A DNA stretch of 45,450 nucleotides from Marinisporobacter balticus. Lineage in GTDB: Bacteria > Bacillota > Clostridia > Peptostreptococcales > Thermotaleaceae. Location of the stretch: NCBI RefSeq assembly GCF_004345705.1, contig NZ_SLWV01000030.1, positions 1 to 45,450 on the forward strand, written 5' to 3'. This document shows positions 18,473 through 27,073 of this stretch, in pieces; position 1 is the stretch's first letter; each line of letters begins with the position of its first letter. The translations under genes and the position numbers were made by a program. Under the pieces are notes generated by a model that was not told the DNA's origin, did no database searches, and was given only the letters and a program-made list of their open reading frames with translations.

Positions 18473-19510
18473 TTATTCATCTTCTTTCTTATTTCCTAGT
18501 TTTTCTCTTACTAAACTTGCTCGTCTTATATCTCTTTCTTGACTACTTAAAGATTTTCGTGCAATTTTTTGAAGATATGCAGGTTGCATCATGACCATAA
18601 TTTCATTCATATTGTCTACATAAATATCTTTTAAAATACCTGTATCTATCCCTAATCTTACATCTGATAAAAGCTTCATACATTCTTGTGAAGTTAAGAT
18701 TCTTGCATGAGACAATATGCCAAAAGATCTGTAAATCTTATCTTCTAGCTGCACACCATTATTGGATAATAGCGTACTTCTTGCATCTCTCTCTTTTTGA
18801 ATAATTTGTCTTGTAACATCCTTAAGATTTCCAATAATATCTTTTTCACTTCTTCCCAATGTTAATTGATTTGAAATTTGAAAAACATTGCCAATAAATT
18901 CTGTGCCCTCTCCATAGATCCCTCTTACAGCTAAACCAATTTGACTTGCAGCTTGAAGAATTCTATTCATATATCCTGTCATGGTTAGTGCTGGTAGATG
19001 GATCATCACGGATGCACGGATGCCTGTTCCTATATTTGTCGGACAAGATGTTAAATAACCTAATTTCTCATCGAAGGCATATTTTACATGTTCTTCTAAT
19101 ATATCATCCATCTTTTCCGCCATATCCCAAGCCTCATCCAACTGAAATCCTGGAAGTAAGCATTGAATTCTTATATGGTCTTCTTCATTAATCATAATAC
19201 TTATGGACTCATCCTTATTTAAAAAAGCTGCACCCTTTTCATAATTTTGCGCCAAATTGGGGCTAATTAAATGCTTTTCTACTAAAACCTGTCTTTCTAA
19301 TGGATCTACTTCTTGTAATAATACCCCTTCAAAATCATGTGTTAATACGCTTTCGTTTATGGCGTTTGTTACCGATTCGAAGACCGCTTTACTTTTCGCT
19401 TTTGTTAACGCTACCGGAAATGGAAATTCATCTAAATTTCTTGCAACTCTAATTCTGCTGCTAATAATAATATCTTTATCCGGTCCACACTGTTCAATCC
19501 ACTTTGCCAT
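18473..19510 (-). CDS. mcsB: Protein-arginine kinase McsB
   Basis: A 345-residue phosphagen-kinase homologue that phosphorylates arginine in target proteins, CtsR among them, for ClpC degradation. Motifs are IISSRIRVARNLDEFPFP, the active-site region LGYLTSCPTNIGTGIRASVMIHLPAL and RDARSTLL. The ATG at 19510 overlaps the mcsA stop codon by one base (TGATG) behind GGAGG; a GTG one codon upstream is less likely. It lies directly upstream of clpC. Confidence 0.96.
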   Translation of the reverse strand: MAKWIEQCGPDKDIIISSRIRVARNLDEFPFPVALTKAKSKAVFESVTNAINESVLTHDFEGVLLQEVDPLERQVLVEKHLISPNLAQNYEKGAAFLNKDESISIMINEEDHIRIQCLLPGFQLDEAWDMAEKMDDILEEHVKYAFDEKLGYLTSCPTNIGTGIRASVMIHLPALTMTGYMNRILQAASQIGLAVRGIYGEGTEFIGNVFQISNQLTLGRSEKDIIGNLKDVTRQIIQKERDARSTLLSNNGVQLEDKIYRSFGILSHARILTSQECMKLLSDVRLGIDTGILKDIYVDNMNEIMVMMQPAYLQKIARKSLSSQERDIRRASLVREKLGNKKEDE

Positions 19511-20034
19511 CACATCACCTCCTCATTATTTCCATTTAATTGATTCTCACGTTCTCTAATTTTATCTCTAAGTACAACAGCTTCTTCAAAAGCTTCTGTC
19601 TTTATGGCTTTATCTAATCTACTTTTTAGTTCTTTTATTTCATTTCTAATTCTTATAGATCCTCCTGCTCTTTTTGGTATTTTTCCTATATGACTCTCAT
19701 TTCCTTGGATCCGTTTAATTAATGTAGTTAGTTTTTCTTCAAAAGCATGGTAACACTGAACACATCCAAGCCTTCCTAATTGCTTAAATTTTCCATACGT
19801 CATGCCACAATGATCACATTTTGTTGTTTTTATATAATCTACTTTTATAGCCGAATCCTGTATCGAATCAAGAATTCCTGTTAAAAAATTATTGATAGAA
19901 AAAGATGTTTCGAAAGGAATTTGTTCACTTTGCTTGGCACATTGTTCACATAAATATAGTTCTGTCTTTTTATCATTTAAAATTTTTGTTACGTGTACCG
20001 TAGCAGGCCTTTTATTACATTTTTCACATACCAT
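19510..20034 (-). CDS. mcsA: McsA, activator of McsB
   Basis: A 174-residue zinc-binding partner that stimulates McsB kinase activity. It has CxxC pairs (CEKCNKRPATVHV; CEQCAKQ; CDHCGMTY; CVQCYHAF) and a C-terminal UVR motif (IKELKSRLDKAIKTEAFEEAVVLRDKIRERE). The ATG follows GGAGAG. It is translationally coupled to mcsB. Confidence 0.95.
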   Translation of the reverse strand: MVCEKCNKRPATVHVTKILNDKKTELYLCEQCAKQSEQIPFETSFSINNFLTGILDSIQDSAIKVDYIKTTKCDHCGMTYGKFKQLGRLGCVQCYHAFEEKLTTLIKRIQGNESHIGKIPKRAGGSIRIRNEIKELKSRLDKAIKTEAFEEAVVLRDKIRERENQLNGNNEEVM

Positions 20035-20105
20035 TTTATTCTCTCCTCATTATGAAATCATCCAAGAATAACTTTCATTACTATTATAAATCTATTTATT
20101 TTTTT

Positions 20106-20570
20106 CTAATCCCTATAATTAAATATAGAAACAATCATACTCTTAAGCAAATTCGCTCTTACCCCATCTTTTATATTCATAGGTGTGTTGATACTTCTAT
20201 CACTGATGGCTGCTTTCATCAATAGATGTTCTCTTTCTGTAATGATTTCTTCCTCCTTTAATATATTTATAATTGATATTCCCTTCATTTTGCTGATGTT
20301 CTCTCCTATTTGGTCAATGATCCTTCTTACATACTGGTTCTTATCCATATTGATCTTCAAAATTTTTATATGCCCGCCTCCACCTCTTCTACTCTCAATA
20401 AAGTATCCTTTATCTAAATTAAACCGGGTGGTAAGTACATAATTTATTTGTGAAGGTGCACATTGAAAGTAACTTGCTAATTCATTTCTTTGTATCTCAA
20501 TACTTCTATCATTTGCACCTTCTAATAGTTCTTTTATAAACATTTCAATAAGATCACTAATCCTTGCCAT
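20106..20570 (-). CDS. ctsR: Class III heat-shock repressor CtsR
   Basis: A 154-residue DNA-binding repressor of clp genes. It has the N-terminal MARISDLIEMFIKELLE, the glycine-rich wing with RRGGGGHIKI and a C-terminal dimer region. Translation from 20633 is possible in frame, but the ATG at 20570 has GAGGAG six bases upstream, and the 5' extension would overlap the CtsR operator. It is the first gene of the operon and is autoregulated through that operator. Confidence 0.96.
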   Translation of the reverse strand: MARISDLIEMFIKELLEGANDRSIEIQRNELASYFQCAPSQINYVLTTRFNLDKGYFIESRRGGGGHIKILKINMDKNQYVRRIIDQIGENISKMKGISIINILKEEEIITEREHLLMKAAISDRSINTPMNIKDGVRANLLKSMIVSIFNYRD

Positions 20571-20585
20571 ATGCATCTCCTCTAA

Positions 20586-20602
20586 TTTGACTTTCTTTGA
20601 CT
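20586..20602 (-). promoter_or_regulatory. CtsR operator
   Basis: The minus strand reads AGTCAAAGAAAGTCAAA, an exact direct heptad repeat matching the CtsR consensus (A/G)GTCAAA-NAN-(A/G)GTCAAA. It lies 16 bp upstream of the ctsR start. Confidence 0.95.
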
Positions 20603-20781
20603 TTAGTTTAATAAAAATTCTCTTATATTTCAAGGCCGATTTTCTTTTATTTGAACGAATTTTTTAAATATATATGCAATTATCTTTAATTTTCTAGCAT
20701 TCTCTATTTATTTTTACCCCTTAAGAAAATATTATAATCAAATAATGCTTTCTATACTCCCTAAAACAATTATTTTCAAAT

Positions 20782-20810
20782 AAAGAGATGGTGCTTTGCA
20801 CCATCTCTTT
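20782..20810. terminator. Terminator after EF-G-like gene
   Basis: The perfect 13-bp arms AAAGAGATGGTGC and GCACCATCTCTTT, with a 3-nt loop, directly abut the stop codon of the EF-G-like gene. Confidence 0.85.
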
Positions 20811-22877
20811 TTATTTTCTCTCTTTCGTAGCTTCAATAATTTTGGGACTAAGCTGACTTGGAACTTCATCATATCTTGTAAATTCCATTATAAAACTTCC
20901 CCTTGCTTGGGTCATTGATCGAAGGTCTGTTGCGTATTTGAAAAGTTCTGCTTGTGGTGCCTCTGCAATAACCTTTTGATTGCCCTCTCCAACAGGTTCC
21001 ATCCCTAGGATTCTTCCACGTCGTTTATTCATATCTCCCATAATATCACCCATATAGTCTTCTGGAATAATGATTTCTACATGCATAATCGGCTCAAGAA
21101 GTGCAGGCTTCGCTGCTTCTATTCCTTTTTTAAATGCCATTGATGCTGCAATCTTAAATGCCATTTCTGAAGAGTCTACATCATGGTAAGAGCCATCATA
21201 TAAAATAGCCTTCATATTTACAACTTTGAATCCTGCTAAAACACCAGATTCTAAGCATTCTCTCAATCCTTTTTCAACAGCCGGTATATAGTTTCTAGGG
21301 ACAGATCCTCCAAAAATTTCTTCTTCAAATACAAATTCTTCCTCTGCTGGTTCAAATCTTATCTTTACATCCCCATATTGTCCATGTCCACCTGATTGCT
21401 TCTTATGCTTTCCTTGCACATCCGATTTTCCTTTAATGGTTTCTCTATATGGAATGATTTGATCTACTACTGCTACATCGACACCAAATTTATTTTTCAA
21501 TTTACTTGTAATCACATCAATATGCATATCCCCTTGACCCCCTATAAGGGTTTGTTTTGTTTCTTTATTTCGCTGAACAATGAAGGAAGGATCTTCTTCC
21601 ATTAATTTATTTAATCCTGTGCCAATTTTTTCTTCGTCTCCCTTTGCCTTTGGTTCAACTGCCATGAATAATGTTGGTTGAGGAAATGCTATTTTACTAT
21701 ACATTACTGGATTATTCTTATCACACAAAGTATCTCCAGTTTGAACATATTGAAGCTTTGCAACAGCTGCAATATCTCCTGCAACAACCTTTTCTACTTG
21801 AATCTGGTTTTTCCCTCTCATCAAAAATAAATTACTTATTTTTTCTACTTCATCTTTTTCTGAATTATATACTTCCATATCTGGCTTTAATTCTCCTGAG
21901 ATGACTTTCATTAAAGATATCTTCCCAACGTATGGATCTACGACTGTTTTAAATACCAATGCAGAAAATGGTTCAGATGAATTGATATTTCTAACCACTT
22001 TTTCATTGTTCTTAGGATTTATTCCTTCATAAGGCTTCATATCCTTTGGTGTTGGCATATATGTATCAATCATATTTAATAAGGTATGCACGCCAATATT
22101 ATTTATAGCAGATCCTACTAAAACAGGTATAACAGCTCCTGCTAAGACCCCTTTACGAAGTCCTTCATGAATCTCCTCTTGCGTAAATTCTTCTCCTTCA
22201 AAATACTTTTCCATCAATACTTCATCACTCTCTGCTACGGATTCAATGAGCATATCTCGAATAGGATTTATTTTATCTAGCCATTCTTCTTTAATTGGCG
22301 CATCTATACATTCTTTGCCATTGTATTCTCTCGCTACCATATCTACAACATTCACAATTCCTCTCAATCCCCGATCCGTCCCTAATGGAATTGCAAAGGG
22401 TGCAATAGCCTTTCCAAATTTCTCTCTTAACTGACCTATAACTTTATCATAATTAACGTTTTCCTTATCCATTTTATTTAAAAATATAAGCTTAGGTGTG
22501 TTTCTCTTGCTTGTATATTCCCAAGCTTTTTCCGTTCCAACTTCTACTCCTGAACTTGCATCTACTACAATAATTGCACCTCCTGCAATTCTTAACGCAC
22601 TATTAACCTCTCCAACAAAATCGAAGTATCCTGGTGTATCTAATAAATTATATTTATCTTTTTCCCATTCAATTGGAATTAAACTTGTACTAATAGAAAG
22701 ATTTCGCTCTATTTCTTGCTTATCAAAATCTGATACAGTATTCCCATCTTCTGTTCTTCCTAATCGATTGATGACACCAGTAGTATATAGCATTGCTTCT
22801 GCTAAAATCGTCTTACCACAACCGCCATGACCTACTAATGCCACATTCCTTATGCTATCACTTACATATCCCTTCAT
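20811..22877 (-). CDS. EF-G-like translational GTPase (FusA2 type)
   Basis: A 688-residue GTPase with EF-G domain order. The P-loop is GHGGCGKT rather than the GHxDxGKT of canonical EF-G, followed by DTPGYFDFVGE (G3) and NKMD (G4). Domains II-V end with RGRILGMEPVGEGNQKVIAEAPQAEL. The P-loop variant places it in the EF-G-like paralogue group found in many Firmicutes, so the main EF-G is expected elsewhere near the rps genes. The exact role of this paralogue is unsettled. The chosen start is the ATG at 22877 after GGGGGG; a GTG 15 bases upstream overlaps that ribosome binding site. Confidence 0.93.
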   Translation of the reverse strand: MKGYVSDSIRNVALVGHGGCGKTILAEAMLYTTGVINRLGRTEDGNTVSDFDKQEIERNLSISTSLIPIEWEKDKYNLLDTPGYFDFVGEVNSALRIAGGAIIVVDASSGVEVGTEKAWEYTSKRNTPKLIFLNKMDKENVNYDKVIGQLREKFGKAIAPFAIPLGTDRGLRGIVNVVDMVAREYNGKECIDAPIKEEWLDKINPIRDMLIESVAESDEVLMEKYFEGEEFTQEEIHEGLRKGVLAGAVIPVLVGSAINNIGVHTLLNMIDTYMPTPKDMKPYEGINPKNNEKVVRNINSSEPFSALVFKTVVDPYVGKISLMKVISGELKPDMEVYNSEKDEVEKISNLFLMRGKNQIQVEKVVAGDIAAVAKLQYVQTGDTLCDKNNPVMYSKIAFPQPTLFMAVEPKAKGDEEKIGTGLNKLMEEDPSFIVQRNKETKQTLIGGQGDMHIDVITSKLKNKFGVDVAVVDQIIPYRETIKGKSDVQGKHKKQSGGHGQYGDVKIRFEPAEEEFVFEEEIFGGSVPRNYIPAVEKGLRECLESGVLAGFKVVNMKAILYDGSYHDVDSSEMAFKIAASMAFKKGIEAAKPALLEPIMHVEIIIPEDYMGDIMGDMNKRRGRILGMEPVGEGNQKVIAEAPQAELFKYATDLRSMTQARGSFIMEFTRYDEVPSQLSPKIIEATKERK

Positions 22878-23051
22878 TTGATTTCCCCCCACTTCAATGT
22901 TTGTTGAAATATTAAGACAACTCTATTTAATATATTCTTCACTATTCAGAAAATTCCTTCTTATATTGTCTTATATTCTATAAAATTGTTTCACGATTCT
23001 TTCTTTGATACATATAATAGTTAGTAAAGTTCTATAGGCAGGTGAAATTTT

Positions 23052-24395
23052 ATGGAATCCAAAAGATATAAAACAAACTTCAGAAATTTTGTTATGGGTG
23101 TTGATGCAAAAATCCCTCTTATAAATGGTCGCTTTGTTACCGCCATTAATTTTGATAATGCTGCTACAACCCCTCCTTTTCTATCTACTTTGCAACAAAT
23201 AAATAATTTTTCTCCATGGTATTCTTCTATTCACAGAGGAACAGGATATAAGTCACAATTTTCATCTAATTTATATGAAAAATGTAGAAATACAGTTGGC
23301 AATTTTGTAGGCGCTGATATGCATACCCATACAGTTATTTTTGTAAAAAATACTACAGAAGCCATTAACAAACTCTCCTATCGCCTTTGTAAAACCAACA
23401 AAAAATGTGTTGTATTATCTACTTGTATGGAGCACCATTCGAATGATCTTCCATGGAGAGATAAATATGATGTAGATTATATTGCAGTAGATCATCTAGG
23501 AAAGCTTTCACTAGAAGATTTGGAATATAAGTTAAAAAAATATAAGGATCATATTGCATTAGTTACTATAACTGGTATCTCGAATGTTACTGGATATAAA
23601 AACCCAATCTACAAAATTGCTAGGTTAGTCCATAAATATCATGCTAAAATCCTAGTAGATGGGGCACAATTAATCCCACATGCTCCTTTTCATATGAATC
23701 CTATAGATTCACCCGAACATATAGATTATCTTGCCTTTTCAGCCCATAAAATGTACGCTCCCTTTGGCATAGGTGTACTTATAGGTCCAGAATCTACCTT
23801 TGAAGAAGACGCTCCTGAATATAGCGGCGGAGGAACAGTAGATATGGTTACTCACGACTTTATCCGCTGGGCACAACCTCCTCACAAAGAAGAATCTGGA
23901 ACACCTAATATTATAGGGGTTATAGCCCTTTCATCAGCTATTCATACATTAAAAATGATAGGTATGGAAAATATTGAAAAATATGAAAATAGCTTAACAA
24001 CATACGCATTACAAAAGCTAAAAAAAATTTCGGGTATACAATTGTATGGAAACCCCGATGATTGCACAGATCGCGTTAGCATTATACCTTTCAATATAGC
24101 GGATATACCCCATGAAATGGTAGCCACCATACTTTCTTATGAAGCGGGTATTGCTGTTCGGAATGGTTGCTTTTGCGCCCAACCCTATATTCAAGAACTA
24201 CTCAATATAAATTCTCACGAAATAGAAGAACGCATAAAGGACTCTACTGCACATCATCCTGGAATGGTTCGCATTAGTTTTGGGCTTTACAATCATTATG
24301 ATGAGATTGATATGTTCATGACAATGCTTGAAAAAATCATTACAAACAAAGCATATTATTTAAAAAAATATAGTGATATCCATATAAATATTTAG
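23052..24395 (+). CDS. Class V aminotransferase, cysteine desulfurase (SufS)-like
   Basis: A 447-residue PLP enzyme. It has an N-terminal FDNAATTPPF, EHHSNDLPW, the aspartate in ILVDGAQLIPH, the PLP-lysine in FSAHKMYAPFG and the likely sulfur-carrying cysteine in RNGCFCAQPYI. These fit group II cysteine desulfurases, which move sulfur from cysteine to an acceptor. No sufU, sufBCD or iscU lies nearby, so its acceptor and role are unclear; it may serve a function other than Fe-S assembly. It starts at an ATG after GGCAGGTGA, and is the first plus-strand gene after a long minus-strand block. Confidence 0.9.
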   Translation: MESKRYKTNFRNFVMGVDAKIPLINGRFVTAINFDNAATTPPFLSTLQQINNFSPWYSSIHRGTGYKSQFSSNLYEKCRNTVGNFVGADMHTHTVIFVKNTTEAINKLSYRLCKTNKKCVVLSTCMEHHSNDLPWRDKYDVDYIAVDHLGKLSLEDLEYKLKKYKDHIALVTITGISNVTGYKNPIYKIARLVHKYHAKILVDGAQLIPHAPFHMNPIDSPEHIDYLAFSAHKMYAPFGIGVLIGPESTFEEDAPEYSGGGTVDMVTHDFIRWAQPPHKEESGTPNIIGVIALSSAIHTLKMIGMENIEKYENSLTTYALQKLKKISGIQLYGNPDDCTDRVSIIPFNIADIPHEMVATILSYEAGIAVRNGCFCAQPYIQELLNINSHEIEERIKDSTAHHPGMVRISFGLYNHYDEIDMFMTMLEKIITNKAYYLKKYSDIHINI

Positions 24396-24434
24396 TCTTT
24401 ACTAAATACTTATTCTGCATAGCGACTTAAAAAT

Positions 24435-24462
24435 ACTGTTTCCCTTTTAAAAGAGAAACAGT
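24435..24462 (+). terminator. Terminator after SufS-like gene
   Basis: A near-perfect palindrome (ACTGTTTC with GAAACAGT, extended through CTTTTAAAAG) is followed by GCTTTCTC, about 40 bp past the stop codon. Confidence 0.6.
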
Positions 24463-24580
24463 GCTTTCTCAAATCTAAGAAGCGTGATCATACATTCATG
24501 ATTCAGTAATTTTTTCATAAAATATAATATTTTGGTTAAAATACTCTTAGAAAAATATTGCATAGAGAGGAGTAACTGTA

Positions 24581-25057
24581 TTGAATAAAAAGATGAGTCT
24601 GCTTATGTTCAGCGGAGACTATGATAAAGCACTAGCCGCTTTAATATTAGCTAATTCTGCAAAAGAGATGGATATCGATGTGACTATTTTCTTTGCTTTT
24701 TGGGGATTGCTTTTACTAAGAGAACCCCACCATATGACAACAGAAGATAAAAGTAACTATGAAAAGATGTTTGCGATGATGACACCAAAGGGTCCTGATG
24801 ATTTACCCCTTTCAAAGATGAATTTTAGTGGCATAGGGAAAAAAATGTTACTAGAGATGATGAAAGATGATGAAGCTCCTGAACTAATAGATTTTTTAAA
24901 TGGTGCTAGAAAAAAAGGCGTGAATTTCTTTGGATGTAAATTATCTATGGAAATCATGGGATTTAAAAAAGAAGAATTAATTCCCGAGGTAAAAGTTGTA
25001 ACCGCACAGGACTACATAAAAGATGCATTAGCTTCTGATATTCAATTATTTATATAA
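24581..25057 (+). CDS. DsrE/DsrF/DrsH-like family protein
   Basis: A 158-residue protein of the DsrE-like sulfur-relay/peroxiredoxin-like fold: MSLLMFSGDYDKALAALILANSA, then VTIFFAFWGLLLL and a conserved cysteine in NFFGCKLSMEIMGFKKEELIPEV. Such proteins usually carry sulfur or act near sulfur transfer. The start is TTG at 24581, 8 nt after GAGAGGAG; an ATG four codons later is the alternative. It follows a SufS-like gene, but a terminator lies between them, so cotranscription is doubtful. A functional link is inference only. Confidence 0.88.
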   Translation: MNKKMSLLMFSGDYDKALAALILANSAKEMDIDVTIFFAFWGLLLLREPHHMTTEDKSNYEKMFAMMTPKGPDDLPLSKMNFSGIGKKMLLEMMKDDEAPELIDFLNGARKKGVNFFGCKLSMEIMGFKKEELIPEVKVVTAQDYIKDALASDIQLFI

Positions 25058-25085
25058 AAGTAGTGAGACTCTCCTCACTACTTTT
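25056..25085 (+). terminator. Terminator after DsrE-like gene
   Basis: The perfect 12-bp arms AAAAGTAGTGAG and CTCACTACTTTT overlap the stop codon and run into ATTTT. Confidence 0.9.
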
Positions 25086-25159
25086 ATTTTGCATATTCCT
25101 CTGCCATTATACATTTTTTTATGATCTTAGATGCCATGAATTTATATATATTTTACCAC

Positions 25160-25375
25160 TATGACAATATGATTCCAAATTATAGAATCATAGACATATT
25201 CTTAGGAATCGCAAAAAATGTAGTCGAGCGAAAGTTGTAATAAGGTTCATAGCACGTGCAGGGATTTGAATATATTTACAGAAACCTTATTTATACTTTA
25301 TAAATTCATGATCTATAGATTCGCTCGTTGTCTATCTAATTTCTTAAGTAGCCAGTCTATATTCAAATAGCAAGT
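25160..25375 (+). ncRNA. Candidate structured RNA with nested stems and pseudoknot
   Basis: The 360-bp gap before the 25418 gene contains ordered complementarity. There is an 8-bp hairpin (TATGATTC 25168-25175 with GAATCATA 25185-25192). An outer stem pairs CGAGCGAA 25225-25232 with TTCGCTCG 25320-25327. An inner stem pairs AATAAGGTT 25239-25247 with AACCTTATT 25283-25291. Eleven loop bases, ATTTGAATATA 25264-25274, are perfectly complementary to TATATTCAAAT 25358-25368, a possible pseudoknot. GATTCC 25171-25176 can instead pair with GGAATC 25205-25210, giving a possible switch. There is no coding frame. The strand is inferred from the downstream gene. It could be a known clostridial RNA class (the raiA motif should be tested first) or new. 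Confidence 0.45.
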
Positions 25376-25417
25376 AATTTTTAGAATTATATTATTAAAA
25401 TATGGAGGTAGTTACAA

Positions 25418-25960
25418 ATGAAAATAACCATGAAGATGTACGAAAATTATCTTAATCAGTTAGGTGTTCCAAAAGATGATCAATACAAAAACGGAGGCAG
25501 ATGCAGAGGGAAAAAATATGGTAGCTGGCTGAGAAGAAGTGATAAGGATTTTTTCCATATAATGTATAATACGTATGTGAAAAATATGACCCATCAAGAA
25601 TGTACCAAGATCAAGAAGCTTCCTATACATGATCATACTATATCTAAAACTGTTGATTATTCCGAAGGAATCGTTGTAAAAGAAATTACAGCTATTCTAA
25701 AAAGAGAAAATATTGAAAAAGAATGCCATATCCTCACCCCTAAAGAATTCAAATCTAAGGAATATACAGGACAATCTCCTTTAGTGATGATAAGTAGCAC
25801 ATTAGAGAGCACTTTTATTTCAGAATTTATTGAAGAATGTATTCCAAAAGATAAGTATTTTCTTAATCCTTGTTCCTATTATATGCTCGGTGTATATCCT
25901 AAGAAAGAAATCTCTACAAAACAAAAAAGTGAAATAGACACTAAATTAATGGTAGGATAG
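25418..25960 (+). CDS. Unrecognised basic protein
   Basis: A 180-residue protein that I cannot assign. It is lysine-rich, with no signal peptide or membrane helix. The N-terminal part has GGRCRGKKYGSWLRRSDKDFF, which looks like a small nucleic-acid-binding or structural segment. The C-terminal half (GQSPLVMISSTLESTFISEF) looks like an alpha/beta unit. Three of its cysteines fall in ECTKI, KECHIL and EECIPK contexts without metal-site spacing. It starts at an ATG behind GGAGG and lies about 50 bp after the candidate structured RNA, which may be its leader. A terminator follows at once, so it is monocistronic. Confidence 0.7.
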   Translation: MKITMKMYENYLNQLGVPKDDQYKNGGRCRGKKYGSWLRRSDKDFFHIMYNTYVKNMTHQECTKIKKLPIHDHTISKTVDYSEGIVVKEITAILKRENIEKECHILTPKEFKSKEYTGQSPLVMISSTLESTFISEFIEECIPKDKYFLNPCSYYMLGVYPKKEISTKQKSEIDTKLMVG

Positions 25961-25981
25961 AAGACAGATGCATCTGTCTTC
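25960..25981. terminator. Bidirectional terminator, convergent genes
   Basis: A 22-nt perfect palindrome with arms GAAGACAGATG and CATCTGTCTTC sits between the stop codons of the 25418 gene and the glyoxalase-like gene, followed by TTTATCTTTT on the plus strand. Confidence 0.8.
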
Positions 25982-25982
25982 T

Positions 25983-26354
25983 TTATCTTTTCTCAGGTAA
26001 TATTTCAATCCAATAGCCATCTGGGTCATTGATAAAATAAATGCCCATTTTTTCATTCTCATAACAAATACATCCCATTTTTTTATGCAACTGATGTGCC
26101 TTTTCATAATCATTTGTTACAAAAGCTAAATGAAACTCATTATCTCCCAAATTATAAGGTCTTTCCCAGTCTCTTAACCAAGTTAATTCTAGTTTATGAC
26201 CCATTTGTTCGTCTCCTAAAAATACAAGTATAAAACTTCCATCTGTTGCTTCTTTTCTTCTTGTTTCTGTTAACCCTAAGGCTTTCTTATAGAACGCAAT
26301 GCTTTTTTCTAAGTCCAAAACATTCATATTATTGTGATTAAACATAAATTTCAT
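25983..26354 (-). CDS. Glyoxalase I-like VOC-family protein
   Basis: A 123-residue vicinal-oxygen-chelate protein. The four positions that ligate metal in lactoylglutathione lyase can be placed: His in FNHNNMNV, Glu in HKLELTW, His in NEFHLAFV and Glu in YWIEILP. DPDGYWIE is the typical C-terminal signature. The enzyme probably isomerises a thiol-hemithioacetal of methylglyoxal; the thiol cofactor is unknown in an organism of this type. The ATG follows GGAGGGCACAAA. A palindromic site lies just upstream. Confidence 0.9.
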   Translation of the reverse strand: MKFMFNHNNMNVLDLEKSIAFYKKALGLTETRRKEATDGSFILVFLGDEQMGHKLELTWLRDWERPYNLGDNEFHLAFVTNDYEKAHQLHKKMGCICYENEKMGIYFINDPDGYWIEILPEKR

Positions 26355-26375
26355 TTTGTGCCCTCCTTGTGATTA

Positions 26376-26389
26376 AATGATTAATCATT
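26376..26389. promoter_or_regulatory. Palindromic possible operator upstream of glyoxalase-like gene
   Basis: The perfect 14-bp palindrome AATGATTAATCATT lies 22 bp upstream of the glyoxalase-like start, in the divergent region shared with ferritin. It is a candidate repressor site; the regulator is unknown. Confidence 0.35.
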
Positions 26390-26512
26390 ACACTTGAATG
26401 TCTTCATATTGTCACTTTTCTATTTTATTGTCAAGCAAAAATATATTTTTGTTTTAAAACCGCTTTCTTGTGGTAATAAATAAGTATGATAATAAAAAGA
26501 GGAGGATTTTTT

Positions 26513-27019
26513 ATGATTAGTGAGAAATTAATGAAAGAATTAAATGAGCAGATTAAGTATGAGTTTTTTTCTGCAAATCTTTATTTAGCAATGGCAGCCT
26601 ATTGTGCTTCAGAGGATTTAGACGGTTTTTCAAACTTTTTCAAAGTGCAAGCAGAAGAAGAAAGATTTCACGCAATGAAGTTTTTTAATTATATAAATGA
26701 GATGGGTGGACGTGTAACCATTCCTGCATTTGATGAACCACAAAATGAATATGCATCTGTATTAGATGCATTTAAGCAAGGATTAGAACACGAAAAATTT
26801 GTAACAGCAAGAATCTATAAACTAACAGATTTAGCAATGGAAGAGCGGGAACATGCAACCATCAGCTTATTAAAATGGTTCATTGACGAACAAGTAGAAG
26901 AAGAATCTAACTTTTCTGGTATCGTGAAAAAATTAGAAAGAATTAGTGAAAACAGCAATGCGCTTTATATGTTAGATGCAGAATTAGGACAAAGAGTATT
27001 TGTGCCACCTGCTCAATAA
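26513..27019 (+). CDS. Non-heme ferritin
   Basis: A 168-residue four-helix iron-storage protein. Ferroxidase-site residues are visible in NEQIKYEFFSANLYL, EEERFHAMKFFNY and EEREHATISLLKWFIDEQVEEE. An in-frame ATG at 26486 exists, but the ATG at 26513 follows AGAGGAGG at the correct distance and gives the family-typical MISEKLMKELN start. The protein oxidises and stores ferrous iron and so limits oxidative damage. It is monocistronic, with a strong terminator. Confidence 0.96.
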   Translation: MISEKLMKELNEQIKYEFFSANLYLAMAAYCASEDLDGFSNFFKVQAEEERFHAMKFFNYINEMGGRVTIPAFDEPQNEYASVLDAFKQGLEHEKFVTARIYKLTDLAMEEREHATISLLKWFIDEQVEEESNFSGIVKKLERISENSNALYMLDAELGQRVFVPPAQ

Positions 27020-27031
27020 TATTGGTTACAT

Positions 27032-27073
27032 AAATAAAGCATAAGGCCATTTTTAAGATCTTATGCTTTATTT
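27032..27073. terminator. Bidirectional terminator after ferritin
   Basis: The 14-bp arms AAATAAAGCATAAG and CTTATGCTTTATTT are followed by a T run; the hairpin also overlaps the end of the convergent GATE-domain gene. Confidence 0.88.
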
